Assembly: GCA_021849295.1 (NCBI GenBank)
Contig: JAJZTA010000009.1
Location: forward strand, 1 to 64,000
Direction of reading: 5' to 3'
Source of the DNA: Pseudomonadota bacterium
Lineage (GTDB): Bacteria > Pseudomonadota > Alphaproteobacteria > Micavibrionales > UBA2020
Length of the DNA: 64,000 nt
Shown here: piece by piece, positions 7,765 through 15,487 of the stretch
Layout: each line of letters starts with the position of its first letter
How positions within the stretch are numbered: the stretch's first letter is position 1
The notes under the pieces: model-generated
Database searches by the model: none
Seen by the model: only the letters and a program-made list of their open reading frames with translations
What the model was told of the DNA's origin: nothing
Made by a program: the position numbers and the translations under genes

Positions 7765-8346
7765 ATGGCCAATTTTGAACAAAAAGTCATCTCGCCGCTG
7801 CTCCAGTCCGCAGAGGAAAAACTGGCAATTGCAGAGCGCATCCCCGATATCGCAACCCGCGCCGAACGTCTGGTCGAGGGGAGTGATGACGTTTCCGTAA
7901 GTTTCTCCAAAGCCGCCGACCGCCAGCTCTTCAAAGCGGCGGGGTTCGTGATGCTGGGGACGGTCGCAGCAGTGGCGACGATGCTGTCCGTTACGGGCAT
8001 CGCCGCGTCCAGCCTTGCGGCCATTATGATCGGCGGCGCGGTCAGCGCGGCGCCCTCGTTGCCGGCGGCGGCCGGCAGTCTGGCGGTTTTCTTTGGCAGT
8101 ATGGCCGGCGCGGGCATCATGACCGAAAAATACAAGGCGGTGAAATCCGCGTGGAACGGGGTGAATGCCAAATTCGACAAGGCGGTGCGCACGCTCGTCG
8201 CCGCCCATCCCGTGGAAACGGAAAAATCGTCGAAACTGAAGGCCTTTCTCAAGCGCACCTTCAATCCCGCCGCCGCTCTCGCGCCGAAACCGGCTCCGTC
8301 CGCCAAACCCGCTGCCCAACCTGCGGCACCGCGTCCGGCCCTTTAA
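7765..8346 (+). CDS. Hypothetical membrane protein with Ala/Pro-rich tail
   Basis: 193 residues. A charged helical N-terminus (1-50) is followed by two hydrophobic segments (about 58-84 and 88-118, Gly/Ala-rich and without charges), a basic helical region and an Ala/Pro/Lys tail (APKPAPSAKPAAQPAAPRPA). I do not recognise the family. The gene has a promoter-like repeat array in front and a strong terminator behind it, so it looks like a single-gene unit. The hydrophobic pair resembles a hairpin membrane insertion. Confidence 0.65.
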   Translation: MANFEQKVISPLLQSAEEKLAIAERIPDIATRAERLVEGSDDVSVSFSKAADRQLFKAAGFVMLGTVAAVATMLSVTGIAASSLAAIMIGGAVSAAPSLPAAAGSLAVFFGSMAGAGIMTEKYKAVKSAWNGVNAKFDKAVRTLVAAHPVETEKSSKLKAFLKRTFNPAAALAPKPAPSAKPAAQPAAPRPAL

Positions 8347-8364
8347 AAAGCACCATAACCGGAG

Positions 8365-8408
8365 ACCGGACAAGGCCGTCATGCGGCTTAGTCCGGTTTT
8401 TCTTTTTC
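8365..8408 (+). terminator. Rho-independent terminator
   Basis: A 14-base arm at 8365-8378 (ACCGGACAAGGCCG) pairs with 8384-8397 (CGGCTTAGTCCGGT), with a few internal mismatches, and is followed by a T-rich stretch. It ends transcription of the gene at 7765-8346. Confidence 0.85.
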
Positions 8409-8549
8409 TGAGTTAAGCCCAAATTGGTGCCACTTAAGTTCCAGGGAATTAATATTCTTTAAAAACCTGACGTACTAGTATTTAAGTCCGGACGAGACGG
8501 CCAGTCCGGCTTCAAGACGGGCATCAATAAAAACGACAGGGAGGAAGGC

Positions 8550-8756
8550 ATGACATCAGCGGTACAGCAGAAAACGACCACCGTGCCGCCGGATGGCACG
8601 GGTGCGGATTTGAAAGGCGTGTTATGCAACGGCGCGGCAATATATCGCCGCTTTTGCGTGAGGCTTTTTAGCCTTCCGGTGACAGGGGCAAAGACCTTGA
8701 ATATAATCGGAAAAGTTAATATGAACGGTGTCAAGATCAGCGCTGCACGCCATTAA
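8550..8756 (+). CDS. Small hypothetical protein
   Basis: 68 codons from an ATG with a strong Shine-Dalgarno sequence (AGGGAGGAAGG, 8538-8548). The product has a Thr/Gly-rich N-terminus, a short hydrophobic patch (YRRFCVRLFSLPVTG) and no recognisable domain. It ends 16 bases before the exonuclease gene, so the two could be cotranscribed. The ribosome binding site is the main support; base composition alone would not convince. Confidence 0.4.
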   Translation: MTSAVQQKTTTVPPDGTGADLKGVLCNGAAIYRRFCVRLFSLPVTGAKTLNIIGKVNMNGVKISAARH

Positions 8757-8772
8757 AATCAGGGATGGAATT

Positions 8773-9498
8773 ATGCCGAAAATCGTTGCCCTCGACTTTG
8801 AAACCGCGAACTATCCGCGCAACAGCGCCATCGCGCTCGGGCTGTCGGTGATCGAGGCGGGGGCGGTGACGGCGCGTAAAGCGTGGCTGTTTCGCCCGCC
8901 CGCGAACGGAAATTACGGTGGCATTTACATTCGCCCCGATTTCATCGCCATCCACGGCATCCGCCCGCAGGATTTGCGCGGCAAGCCGGACTTTCGCGGC
9001 GTCTGGCCGGAGATTTCGGCCTGCCTTGCCGGTGCGGACTTGCTGATTGCGCACAATGCGGGCTTCGATCGCAGCGTGCTGTACGGCGTGACAGGGCACT
9101 ACGGCCTCGATCTGCCGCGCTTCGGCTGGCAATGCACGGTGAATTTGTCGCGCGCGACGTGGCCGCAGTTGCCCAATCATAAATTACCGACGGTGTGCGC
9201 ACATTTGGGCATCCGGCTCAGCCACCACGATCCGGCAAGCGACGCCGAGGCCTGCGCGCAAATCTTCCTCGCCGCGGGCGGCTCCGCTGCGCCCGATTCC
9301 GTTGCGCAATACGACAGAACCTTTGACGGCACGGCAAGCATGGCGGCGACGGTCGCCGCGGCGCAGTACCGCATGGGGCTGAGATACCTCCAGGGCGAGG
9401 GCGTGACGCAAAACCGCGACAAGGGGCTGGGCTGCCTGAGAAAAGCGGCCGAGCAGGGGCACGCGGATGCGAGGCAGGCCCTCGAAAACCTTCTTTAA
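8773..9498 (+). CDS. DnaQ-like 3'-5' exonuclease (DEDDh) with C-terminal Sel1 repeat
   Basis: 241 residues. The exonuclease domain (about 3-170) shows Exo I as LDFETAN, Exo II as LIAHNAGFD and Exo III as HDPASDAE, the DEDDh set that binds two metal ions. It resembles the epsilon-subunit/3'-exonuclease family without a polymerase link. Residues about 205-238 form one Sel1-like repeat (AAAQYRMGLRYLQGEGVTQN...KAAEQGHADARQAL), normally a protein-interaction module. I start at ATG 8773, preceded by GGGATGGAA; the frame is open upstream but lacks the domain. It converges with pepN, leaving only 3 bases between the stops. Confidence 0.8.
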   Translation: MPKIVALDFETANYPRNSAIALGLSVIEAGAVTARKAWLFRPPANGNYGGIYIRPDFIAIHGIRPQDLRGKPDFRGVWPEISACLAGADLLIAHNAGFDRSVLYGVTGHYGLDLPRFGWQCTVNLSRATWPQLPNHKLPTVCAHLGIRLSHHDPASDAEACAQIFLAAGGSAAPDSVAQYDRTFDGTASMAATVAAAQYRMGLRYLQGEGVTQNRDKGLGCLRKAAEQGHADARQALENLL

Positions 9499-9501
9499 GG
9501 T

Positions 9502-12243
9502 TTATTGCGGCTTCGGCTTTTTGTTGAAGTTCGCCGTTTTGCCCTTCAGCGACGGCTTGGCGCTCTCCAGCGCTTTGCCGACGATGTCCTTGATCTGGCT
9601 GTCGAGCTGCGGGGTCGCCATGATGCGCTTCAGCTCCTTGACGATCAGTTCCTGCCGCGCGTCGTCATAGCGCTGGAACTGCGCGAGCGGGCGGATGATG
9701 CCGGTCGCCGTGTGCGGGTTGACGTCGTTGAGCTTGATGATGGTGTCGGCAAGCAGCTTGTAGCCCGAGCCGTCCTTGTTGTGGAAGGCGTCGACGTTGC
9801 CCATGAAGCCGCCCATCAGCGCGCGCACCTTGTTGGGGTTGGTAAGGTCGAACACGTCGCTCTTCATTAGCTCCTTCACGCGCCCGACGGCGTCGCCTTT
9901 GGCGGTCGCGGCCGAGAGGCTGAGCCAGGTGTCCATCACGTTGGTGTCCTTGCGGTATTTCGTGTGGAAGCTGTCGAGCGCCTTTTCGGCTTCCGCGCCG
10001 CCCATGCGGGCGAGCGCGCCGAGCGCGCCCTGACGTTCCGTCATGTTCGTGGCGGTGTCGTATTGGTTTTGCGCGGTGTTTTTGACGTCCTGCGTTTCCA
10101 GCGCCGCGAGGAAGCCGAGCGCCGTGCTGTGCAGGTCGCGCCTCCCTGAGTCGTGGATGCTGAAGGTTTCGCCCGCGGGCGTCGCTGTTTTGGCGTAGAT
10201 GTCCTTGAACTCGGTCTCGAAGGTTTCCGCCAGCGTCTTTTTGACGAAGTCGGAGACCGCCTTGGCCGCTTGCGGATCGTATTGCTTGAGGTCCTGCGTG
10301 AAGGACGGCAGGCCGAGCAGGCGCGCGGCGAAGGCCTGGTCGCCGTCGGCCGCGTCCGCGACGTTAAGGCCGTAGGCGGCGGTGAACTCTTTCGGCAAGC
10401 TGAGCTTTTTGCCCGCTTCATAATCCTGCAAAAGGTTTCTCATGGTCTTGGCCATCATCTGCTGGCCCGCGTCGAAGCGGTTGAAGGGGTCGGAGTCGTG
10501 GCTCATGCGGAAGATCAGCTCGTCGTCGGAAACCGGCGTCGTGACCTTGACCGGCGCGGAGAAGTCGCGGAACAGCGACGGCACCACGGGGCCGGAGACG
10601 TTTTCGAAGACGAAGGTCTGCTCGGCCTTGGTGAAATTCAGCACGCGCTCGGTGCCCTGCGCGGCCGTTTCGCCCTTCAGTTGCAGCGGCACGTCCTTGC
10701 CGCTTTGCGCGATCAACCCTAAGCGCACGGGGATGTGCAGCGGCTTTTTCGACGCGGCGGACTGCCCCGGCGTCGCGGGCTGGTGCTGCTTCATCTTCAG
10801 CGTGTAGGTTTTGGCGTTGGCGTCGTATTTGCCTTCGTAAGAGACTTCCGGCGTGCCGGCTTGCGTGTACCAGCGGAAGAACTGCTTGAGGTCGCGGCCC
10901 GAATATTCCTCGAGCGCGCCGACGAAGTCGTCGACGATGCGCGCCTGACCGTCGAACTTGTCGAGGTAGTGCTTGACGCCCTTGTACCAGTCGTCGCTGC
11001 CCATGATCGTTTCCATCATGCGCAGGAGCTGCGCGCCCTTGTTGTAGACGGTGGCGGAATAGATGTTCTCGAAGGACTCCGCGCGCTCGGGGCGGACGCA
11101 GTGCGCCGTCGGGCCTTCGTCCTCGCGGAACTGGATGTTGCGGATATAGACCGCGTCGTCGAGCGTCTGGATGGCCTTGGAGTTCATGTCGCCGGAGAAC
11201 TGCTCGTTGCGGCGTTCGGTCAGGCTCTCTTTGAGCGAGATTTCGAACCAGTCGCGCACCGTCACGCGGTTGCCGGTGTAGTTGTGGAAGTATTCGTGGC
11301 CGACCACCGTCTCGATGCGCAGCAGTTGCGCGTCCGACGAGCTTTCGGGGCTGCCGCACAGGTCCTTGATGTTGAAGACGATCGCGCCTTTGTTTTCCAT
11401 CGCCCCCATGTTGAACTTTTCAAGGCCGATGAGGTGCAGCGTGTCGAGGTCGTATTCGAGGCCGTATTTTTCCTCGTCCCATTTCATCGCGTTTTTGGCC
11501 GATTGCAGCGCCCAGTTGACCTTGTCCTCGTAGCCTTTCGGCACGACGGCGTGCAGCGCGACCTTTTTGCCCGACATGGTGGTGAAGGTGTCGGAGACGA
11601 CTTCCATGTCGCCGGCGATGGTGGCGAAGAGATAGCTCGGTTTCGGGAAGGGATCGTTCCAGGTGATGCTGTGGCGGCCGTTGCCGAGGTCTTTGGTTTT
11701 GGAAAGGTCGCCGTTGCCGTTGGAAATCAGCACGGGATATTTGGTCTTGTCGGCCTCAAGGGTGGTGGTGAAACGCGCAAGGTTGTCCGGACGGTCGAGG
11801 AAGTAGGTGATGCGGCGGAAGCCGGTCGACTCGCACTGCGAGCCGATGATGTCGCCCGAGGCGTAGATGCCCTGCAGCTGCGTGTTGGCGGTCGGGTTGA
11901 TCTCGTTGACGATTTCGAGTTCGAACGCGCCCTGCGGCGGGCGCTTGATGATCAGCTGCTTGTCGTCGACGAGGAAATCCTCGCGGTCGAGCGCGCGCCA
12001 TTTGCCGTTCTCCTTGATCTTGACGCTGACAAGATCCATGTCCTCGCCCTGCAGCACCAGCGGGCCGCCCTGCACCTTGGAGGCGGGGTTGCCTTCGACT
12101 TTCATGCGGTTGCGCACCTTGGTCTCGGTCGCGTCGAGGTTGATGTAAAGGTCGGCGTCCGTAATCCGGTAGGCGTCGGGGCGGTAGTCGCTGCGGATCT
12201 GATCGTTGTGCTGGTGGTTGTAGAGAAAATCTTTCGGCGCCAT
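9502..12243 (-). CDS. pepN: Aminopeptidase N (M1 family)
   Basis: 913 residues, close to the size of E. coli PepN. It removes N-terminal residues from peptides in the cytoplasm. The exopeptidase motif GAMEN is at 280-284 and the zinc motif HEYFH at 316-320, with the third ligand E339 (HExxH-x18-E). The C-terminal helical domain follows as usual. ATG 12243 is chosen because TTAGGAGATT lies 8-9 bases upstream; an in-frame start at 12291 would overlap the promoter. The C-terminus carries a short basic tail (NFNKKPKPQ). Confidence 0.95.
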   Translation of the reverse strand: MAPKDFLYNHQHNDQIRSDYRPDAYRITDADLYINLDATETKVRNRMKVEGNPASKVQGGPLVLQGEDMDLVSVKIKENGKWRALDREDFLVDDKQLIIKRPPQGAFELEIVNEINPTANTQLQGIYASGDIIGSQCESTGFRRITYFLDRPDNLARFTTTLEADKTKYPVLISNGNGDLSKTKDLGNGRHSITWNDPFPKPSYLFATIAGDMEVVSDTFTTMSGKKVALHAVVPKGYEDKVNWALQSAKNAMKWDEEKYGLEYDLDTLHLIGLEKFNMGAMENKGAIVFNIKDLCGSPESSSDAQLLRIETVVGHEYFHNYTGNRVTVRDWFEISLKESLTERRNEQFSGDMNSKAIQTLDDAVYIRNIQFREDEGPTAHCVRPERAESFENIYSATVYNKGAQLLRMMETIMGSDDWYKGVKHYLDKFDGQARIVDDFVGALEEYSGRDLKQFFRWYTQAGTPEVSYEGKYDANAKTYTLKMKQHQPATPGQSAASKKPLHIPVRLGLIAQSGKDVPLQLKGETAAQGTERVLNFTKAEQTFVFENVSGPVVPSLFRDFSAPVKVTTPVSDDELIFRMSHDSDPFNRFDAGQQMMAKTMRNLLQDYEAGKKLSLPKEFTAAYGLNVADAADGDQAFAARLLGLPSFTQDLKQYDPQAAKAVSDFVKKTLAETFETEFKDIYAKTATPAGETFSIHDSGRRDLHSTALGFLAALETQDVKNTAQNQYDTATNMTERQGALGALARMGGAEAEKALDSFHTKYRKDTNVMDTWLSLSAATAKGDAVGRVKELMKSDVFDLTNPNKVRALMGGFMGNVDAFHNKDGSGYKLLADTIIKLNDVNPHTATGIIRPLAQFQRYDDARQELIVKELKRIMATPQLDSQIKDIVGKALESAKPSLKGKTANFNKKPKPQ

Positions 12244-12290
12244 GGACGAATCTCCTAATGGGGGTTTGGACATAATTTTTAAGTGGTACA

Positions 12291-12320
12291 AATATAGACT
12301 TGAAATTTATGACTAGTCAA
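12291..12320 (-). promoter_or_regulatory. Promoter of pepN
   Basis: Minus-strand TTGACT (12315-12320) and TATATT (12291-12296) with an 18-base spacer, about 48 bases before the pepN start. The -35 is embedded in a perfect 10-base palindrome, TGACTAGTCA (12310-12319), which could be an operator. Confidence 0.5.
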
Positions 12321-12476
12321 TAGCTATTTCCATATAATTTTATTATAAAAGGTTAATTTTTCTGGCGCAGAGATAAAAATATAGCCGGAACTGCTGGACG
12401 GAGGTATGCTCTGAAAAATGTATGTAGCCGTATAATGTTTGGGAAGAATAGGATATTTGGCAGGGACGGAAAAACC

Positions 12477-12866
12477 ATGCCCCAGAAGACTTGCCTAGCA
12501 CGGCGCAATATGGCGCCATTTCTCGCAGCGTTCCTTTGTATTGCTGCGCTCAGCGCACCAGTTCTGGCCAAGGCCGAGACGATAAATCTTACTTGCACTA
12601 ACGGTATAGTGCGCCCCGTCTTTTGGATTGATACCGAATCGAAGACCATCATGACTGCTGTTATTGAGAACGGACAGGTAGAAGGCATCGAGAATTTTCC
12701 AGTTCAGATTACAGCGGGAGCGTTTAACTGGAGCAACATAGCCCACCAGCCCGACACCATTAATAGAATGACGGGAGTCTACAAGACCGCGGATCCTTTT
12801 AAGCACGTGGAGCGTACGTATACTTGTACGAGAAGCAACCTTCCGGTTCCTAAAGGAAAGTTCTGA
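12477..12866 (+). CDS. Small exported protein of unknown function
   Basis: 129 residues from ATG 12477 (a start at 12435 would add 14 charged residues in front of the signal peptide). Signal peptide about 1-32 (MAPFLAAFLCIAALSAPVLAKA), then an about 95-residue domain with two cysteines flanking it (LTCTNG and TYTCTR), likely one disulfide. The pattern VRPVFWIDTESKTI...ITAGAFNW...INRMTGVYK resembles small periplasmic proteins I have seen in alphaproteobacteria, none characterised. It stands alone between pepN and phaR. Confidence 0.65.
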   Translation: MPQKTCLARRNMAPFLAAFLCIAALSAPVLAKAETINLTCTNGIVRPVFWIDTESKTIMTAVIENGQVEGIENFPVQITAGAFNWSNIAHQPDTINRMTGVYKTADPFKHVERTYTCTRSNLPVPKGKF

Positions 12867-12923
12867 CGCCGATGCGGGTCGGATACGGGGTAAATACGGG
12901 GCCGGGCTTTTGCGCGTTTACGG

Positions 12924-13421
12924 CTATTTGCGCGGCTTTTTGCGCGGCGTCTCTTCGGCGCCGTCCTTTTTATCGCCCGAACTGCGGCCGCCCATCGCCA
13001 TCTTCATGAACTGCGATTGCATGTCGCTCCACATCGAGAGATTGCGCTCGGTCAGGTCCTGCATGATCTGCAAGGGCGAGCCGATGAGGTTGCCCATCTG
13101 GTCCTGGAAGCGTTTTTGCTGCTCGGCGAACATCTTGAGGTTCTTGTCGAGGAACTCGCCAAAGATCTCCTGCGACTGGTCGTCGTAGAAGCGGATGAAG
13201 CGCGTCAGCATGTCGGTGGTGAAGATCGGCGAGGCGCCGCCTTCCTGCTCGGTGATGATCTGCACGAGGACGGTGCGCGTGATGTCCTTGCCGCTTTCCG
13301 CGTCGACGACCTGAAAATCCTCTCCCGCGCGGATGATCTTGAGCACGTCCGCGATGGTGATATAGGCGCTCTTCTCGGTGTCGTAGAGGCGGCGGTTGGG
13401 ATATTTCTTGATGACGCGCAT
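12924..13421 (-). CDS. phaR: Polyhydroxyalkanoate synthesis repressor PhaR
   Basis: 165 residues. The N-terminal PHB/PHA accumulation regulator DNA-binding domain is unmistakable (IKKYPNRRLYDTEKSAYITIADV, residues 3-25), followed by the second PHB-binding-type domain and a basic tail (PRKKPRK). PhaR binds PHB granules and represses phasin/synthase genes when no granule surface is free. ATG 13421 is 7 bases after the phaB stop with GGAG inside the end of phaB, so phaB and phaR form one transcript. A probable operator for it lies in front of phaE. Confidence 0.9.
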   Translation of the reverse strand: MRVIKKYPNRRLYDTEKSAYITIADVLKIIRAGEDFQVVDAESGKDITRTVLVQIITEQEGGASPIFTTDMLTRFIRFYDDQSQEIFGEFLDKNLKMFAEQQKRFQDQMGNLIGSPLQIMQDLTERNLSMWSDMQSQFMKMAMGGRSSGDKKDGAEETPRKKPRK

Positions 13422-13428
13422 GATCTCG

Positions 13429-14250
13429 TTACTCCATAAAGTGTCCGCCGTTGGTGGCGAGGTTTGTGCCGGTGATGAAGCCGGATTCGTCGGCGACGAG
13501 AAAGGAAACTGCATGCGCCACGTCCTCCGGCGTGCCGAAGCGGCCGACGGGGATCTGCGCGACGATGCTGTTGCGGATGTTCTCTGCCACGGCGGCGACC
13601 ATCTCCGTCTCGATGTAGCCGGGCGAAATGGTGTTGACGGTGATGCCTTTTTTGGCGACTTCGAGCGCCAGCGCCTTGGTGAAGCCGTGCATGCCGGCCT
13701 TGGTGGCGGCGTAGTTGGCCTGTCCGAACTGGCCTTTCTGGCCGTTGATCGAGGAAATGTTGATGATGCGCCCGAACCCGCTTTCCAGCATGTAGTCGAT
13801 GACGGGGCGGGTGACGTTGAAGACGCTGTCGAGATTGCTGGAGATGACGGCCTGCCATTGTTCGTGCGTCATCTTGCGCAAGCTCGAGTCGCGGGTGATG
13901 CCGGCGTTGTTGACCAGTATCTGTATCGGGCCGAGTTCCGCCACGATGGCCTTGACCATCTTCTGGCAGTCTTCGAAGTCGGCGACGTCGCACTTGTAGA
14001 GGTGGAAGGTGAAGCCCTCTTTTTGCAGGGCGCGCTTCCATGCCCCGGCCTTCTCTTCGTTGCGGTAGGTGGTGGCGACGACATGGCCTTGCTGCGCGAG
14101 CCTTTTGCAGATTGCCGTGCCGATACCGCCCGTGCCGCCCGTCACCAATACGACGCGCGCAACCGGCTGGCTCTTCGGCGGCGCGGCCTTTTCGTCTGCC
14201 GTGGATTGCTTGATTTCGCCTGTCTTCGCAGGCTTGGAAGTCGCCGTCAT
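13429..14250 (-). CDS. phaB: Acetoacetyl-CoA reductase
   Basis: 273 residues, a short-chain dehydrogenase that reduces acetoacetyl-CoA to (R)-3-hydroxybutyryl-CoA with NADPH for PHB synthesis. Cofactor loop TGGTGGIG (37-44), NNAG (114-117), catalytic S167, Y180 and K184 (NYAATK). Substrate-side sequence SINGQKGQFGQANYAATKAG is characteristic of PhaB. The first 30 residues are a polar Lys/Ala/Pro-rich extension not needed for the fold and longer than in typical PhaB (about 246 residues). Transcribed with phaR, divergently from phaEC. Confidence 0.92.
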   Translation of the reverse strand: MTATSKPAKTGEIKQSTADEKAAPPKSQPVARVVLVTGGTGGIGTAICKRLAQQGHVVATTYRNEEKAGAWKRALQKEGFTFHLYKCDVADFEDCQKMVKAIVAELGPIQILVNNAGITRDSSLRKMTHEQWQAVISSNLDSVFNVTRPVIDYMLESGFGRIINISSINGQKGQFGQANYAATKAGMHGFTKALALEVAKKGITVNTISPGYIETEMVAAVAENIRNSIVAQIPVGRFGTPEDVAHAVSFLVADESGFITGTNLATNGGHFME

Positions 14251-14430
14251 AACTTGGCCCTCTCGTGTAAGAAATTAATCGTAAATTTATTAATAAATCC
14301 TGAAAAAACCCTGACACAAAGCGTTTTTTCGCTGGTCTTTTATAAGGCAGAGGTCTAGCTTTAGGCAAGCTTTTTCGTATCATGCGGCGTTTTTGCGGGG
14401 ACGGGGAACGCTTTTACGACGGTCGCTTTT

Positions 14431-14460
14431 TTGAATTGCTGCACTGCACAAAAATATGCT
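14431..14460 (+). promoter_or_regulatory. phaEC promoter with a probable PhaR operator in the spacer
   Basis: TTGAAT (14431-14436) and TATGCT (14455-14460) frame an 18-base spacer filled by TGCTGCACTGCACAAAA (14437-14453). TGC/GCA-rich sites of this type are known PhaR targets in Paracoccus and Rhodobacter. A repressor bound here would block polymerase directly. The phaE start is 56 bases downstream. Confidence 0.6.
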
Positions 14461-14515
14461 ACACTGGAATATATCAAGGATTCTCAATAGCGGTTTTTAA
14501 CAAAGGGTGGACACC

Positions 14516-15487
14516 ATGACGAATACATCATCTGCACAGCAAAACGGGGACTGGTTTAGTTCGCAAAAGCAATACTGGGACAGCTGGTTCGAACAGCAGC
14601 GCAACTTTTTCGGCGCCGCCGCGCCGCAGAGCGGGCCGCAGGCGCAGTGGGCGGAGCTTCTGAAGACGTGGCAAAACACGCTTTCCGGCCAGACGCCGGG
14701 TCTGGACGGCTTCGGCGACGTGCGCCAGTTCCAGCAATATTTCACCCGCGCGGGCGAAAACTATCTCAACATGATGCAGCAGTTCTATCAGGGCACGGGG
14801 CAGGCCAAGCCGCTGCCCGAAATGGTGCAGGAGTGGGTGGAAAGCCTGCAGAAGGCCTTTGCGGGGCAGACCAACTTTTCGGCGATGGGGCAGGCGGGCA
14901 AAGACCCGTTCGCGGCCATCGATCCGCTCAACTTCTTCGCCTCGATGCCCGGCATCGGCTACACCCGCGAAAAGCAGGAGCAGTTCAACCACCTCTACCA
15001 GATGTGGGAAGACTATCAGGCCAAATCGCGCGACTACACCGCCAGCATGTCCAAAGTCGGGCTCGAGGCGGTGCGCAAGTTCCAGGACTACGTCACCAAC
15101 CCGCCGGAAGGCGCTGCGCCGCTGACCTCCCTCAAGGAGGTCTACGGCAAGTGGGTCGACATCTGCGAGGACATCTACGCCCGCTACGCCATGACCGAGG
15201 AATATACCCGTATTTACGGCGAAGTCGTCAACGCGCTGATGGCGTTCAAAAAGCAGCAGAACGTGATCACTGACGAGCTGCTCGACCAGTTCAACATGCC
15301 GACCCGCGCCGAAGTGGACAGCCTGCACAAGCGTGTGCAGGCCCTGCGCGGCGACGTGGCGGAGCTCAAGGCCGCCCTGTCCGGCAAGGCGAAAGCCGCG
15401 CCGAAGAAGAAGGCTGCGCCCGTTGCCAAAAAAGCCGCCAATAAACCTGCGGCCAGGAAAACCGCCAAGAAAGGGAATAAGAAATAA
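14516..15487 (+). CDS. phaE: Class III PHA synthase subunit PhaE with H1-like tail
   Basis: 323 residues. PhaE is the non-catalytic partner of class III PhaC. Family features are the Trp-rich N-terminus (WFSSQKQYWDSWFEQQRNFFG), the central helical region and the C-terminal coiled coil (TRAEVDSLHKRVQALRGDVAELKAAL). After it comes an unusual 34-residue Lys/Ala/Pro tail (residues 290-323, PKKKAAPVAKKAANKPAARK) like histone H1, AlgP or the DNA-binding tail of phasin PhaF. Start ATG 14516 has AAAGGG 7 bases upstream; a GTG at 14507 is less likely. The stop overlaps the phaC start (TAATG), so the subunits are translationally coupled. Confidence 0.88.
   Translation: MTNTSSAQQNGDWFSSQKQYWDSWFEQQRNFFGAAAPQSGPQAQWAELLKTWQNTLSGQTPGLDGFGDVRQFQQYFTRAGENYLNMMQQFYQGTGQAKPLPEMVQEWVESLQKAFAGQTNFSAMGQAGKDPFAAIDPLNFFASMPGIGYTREKQEQFNHLYQMWEDYQAKSRDYTASMSKVGLEAVRKFQDYVTNPPEGAAPLTSLKEVYGKWVDICEDIYARYAMTEEYTRIYGEVVNALMAFKKQQNVITDELLDQFNMPTRAEVDSLHKRVQALRGDVAELKAALSGKAKAAPKKKAAPVAKKAANKPAARKTAKKGNKK

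Noticed and set aside
8446..8465. TTAA...TTAA pair near 8449 as a CtrA site
   Set aside because: The spacing is 6, not 7, and the stretch is AT-rich.
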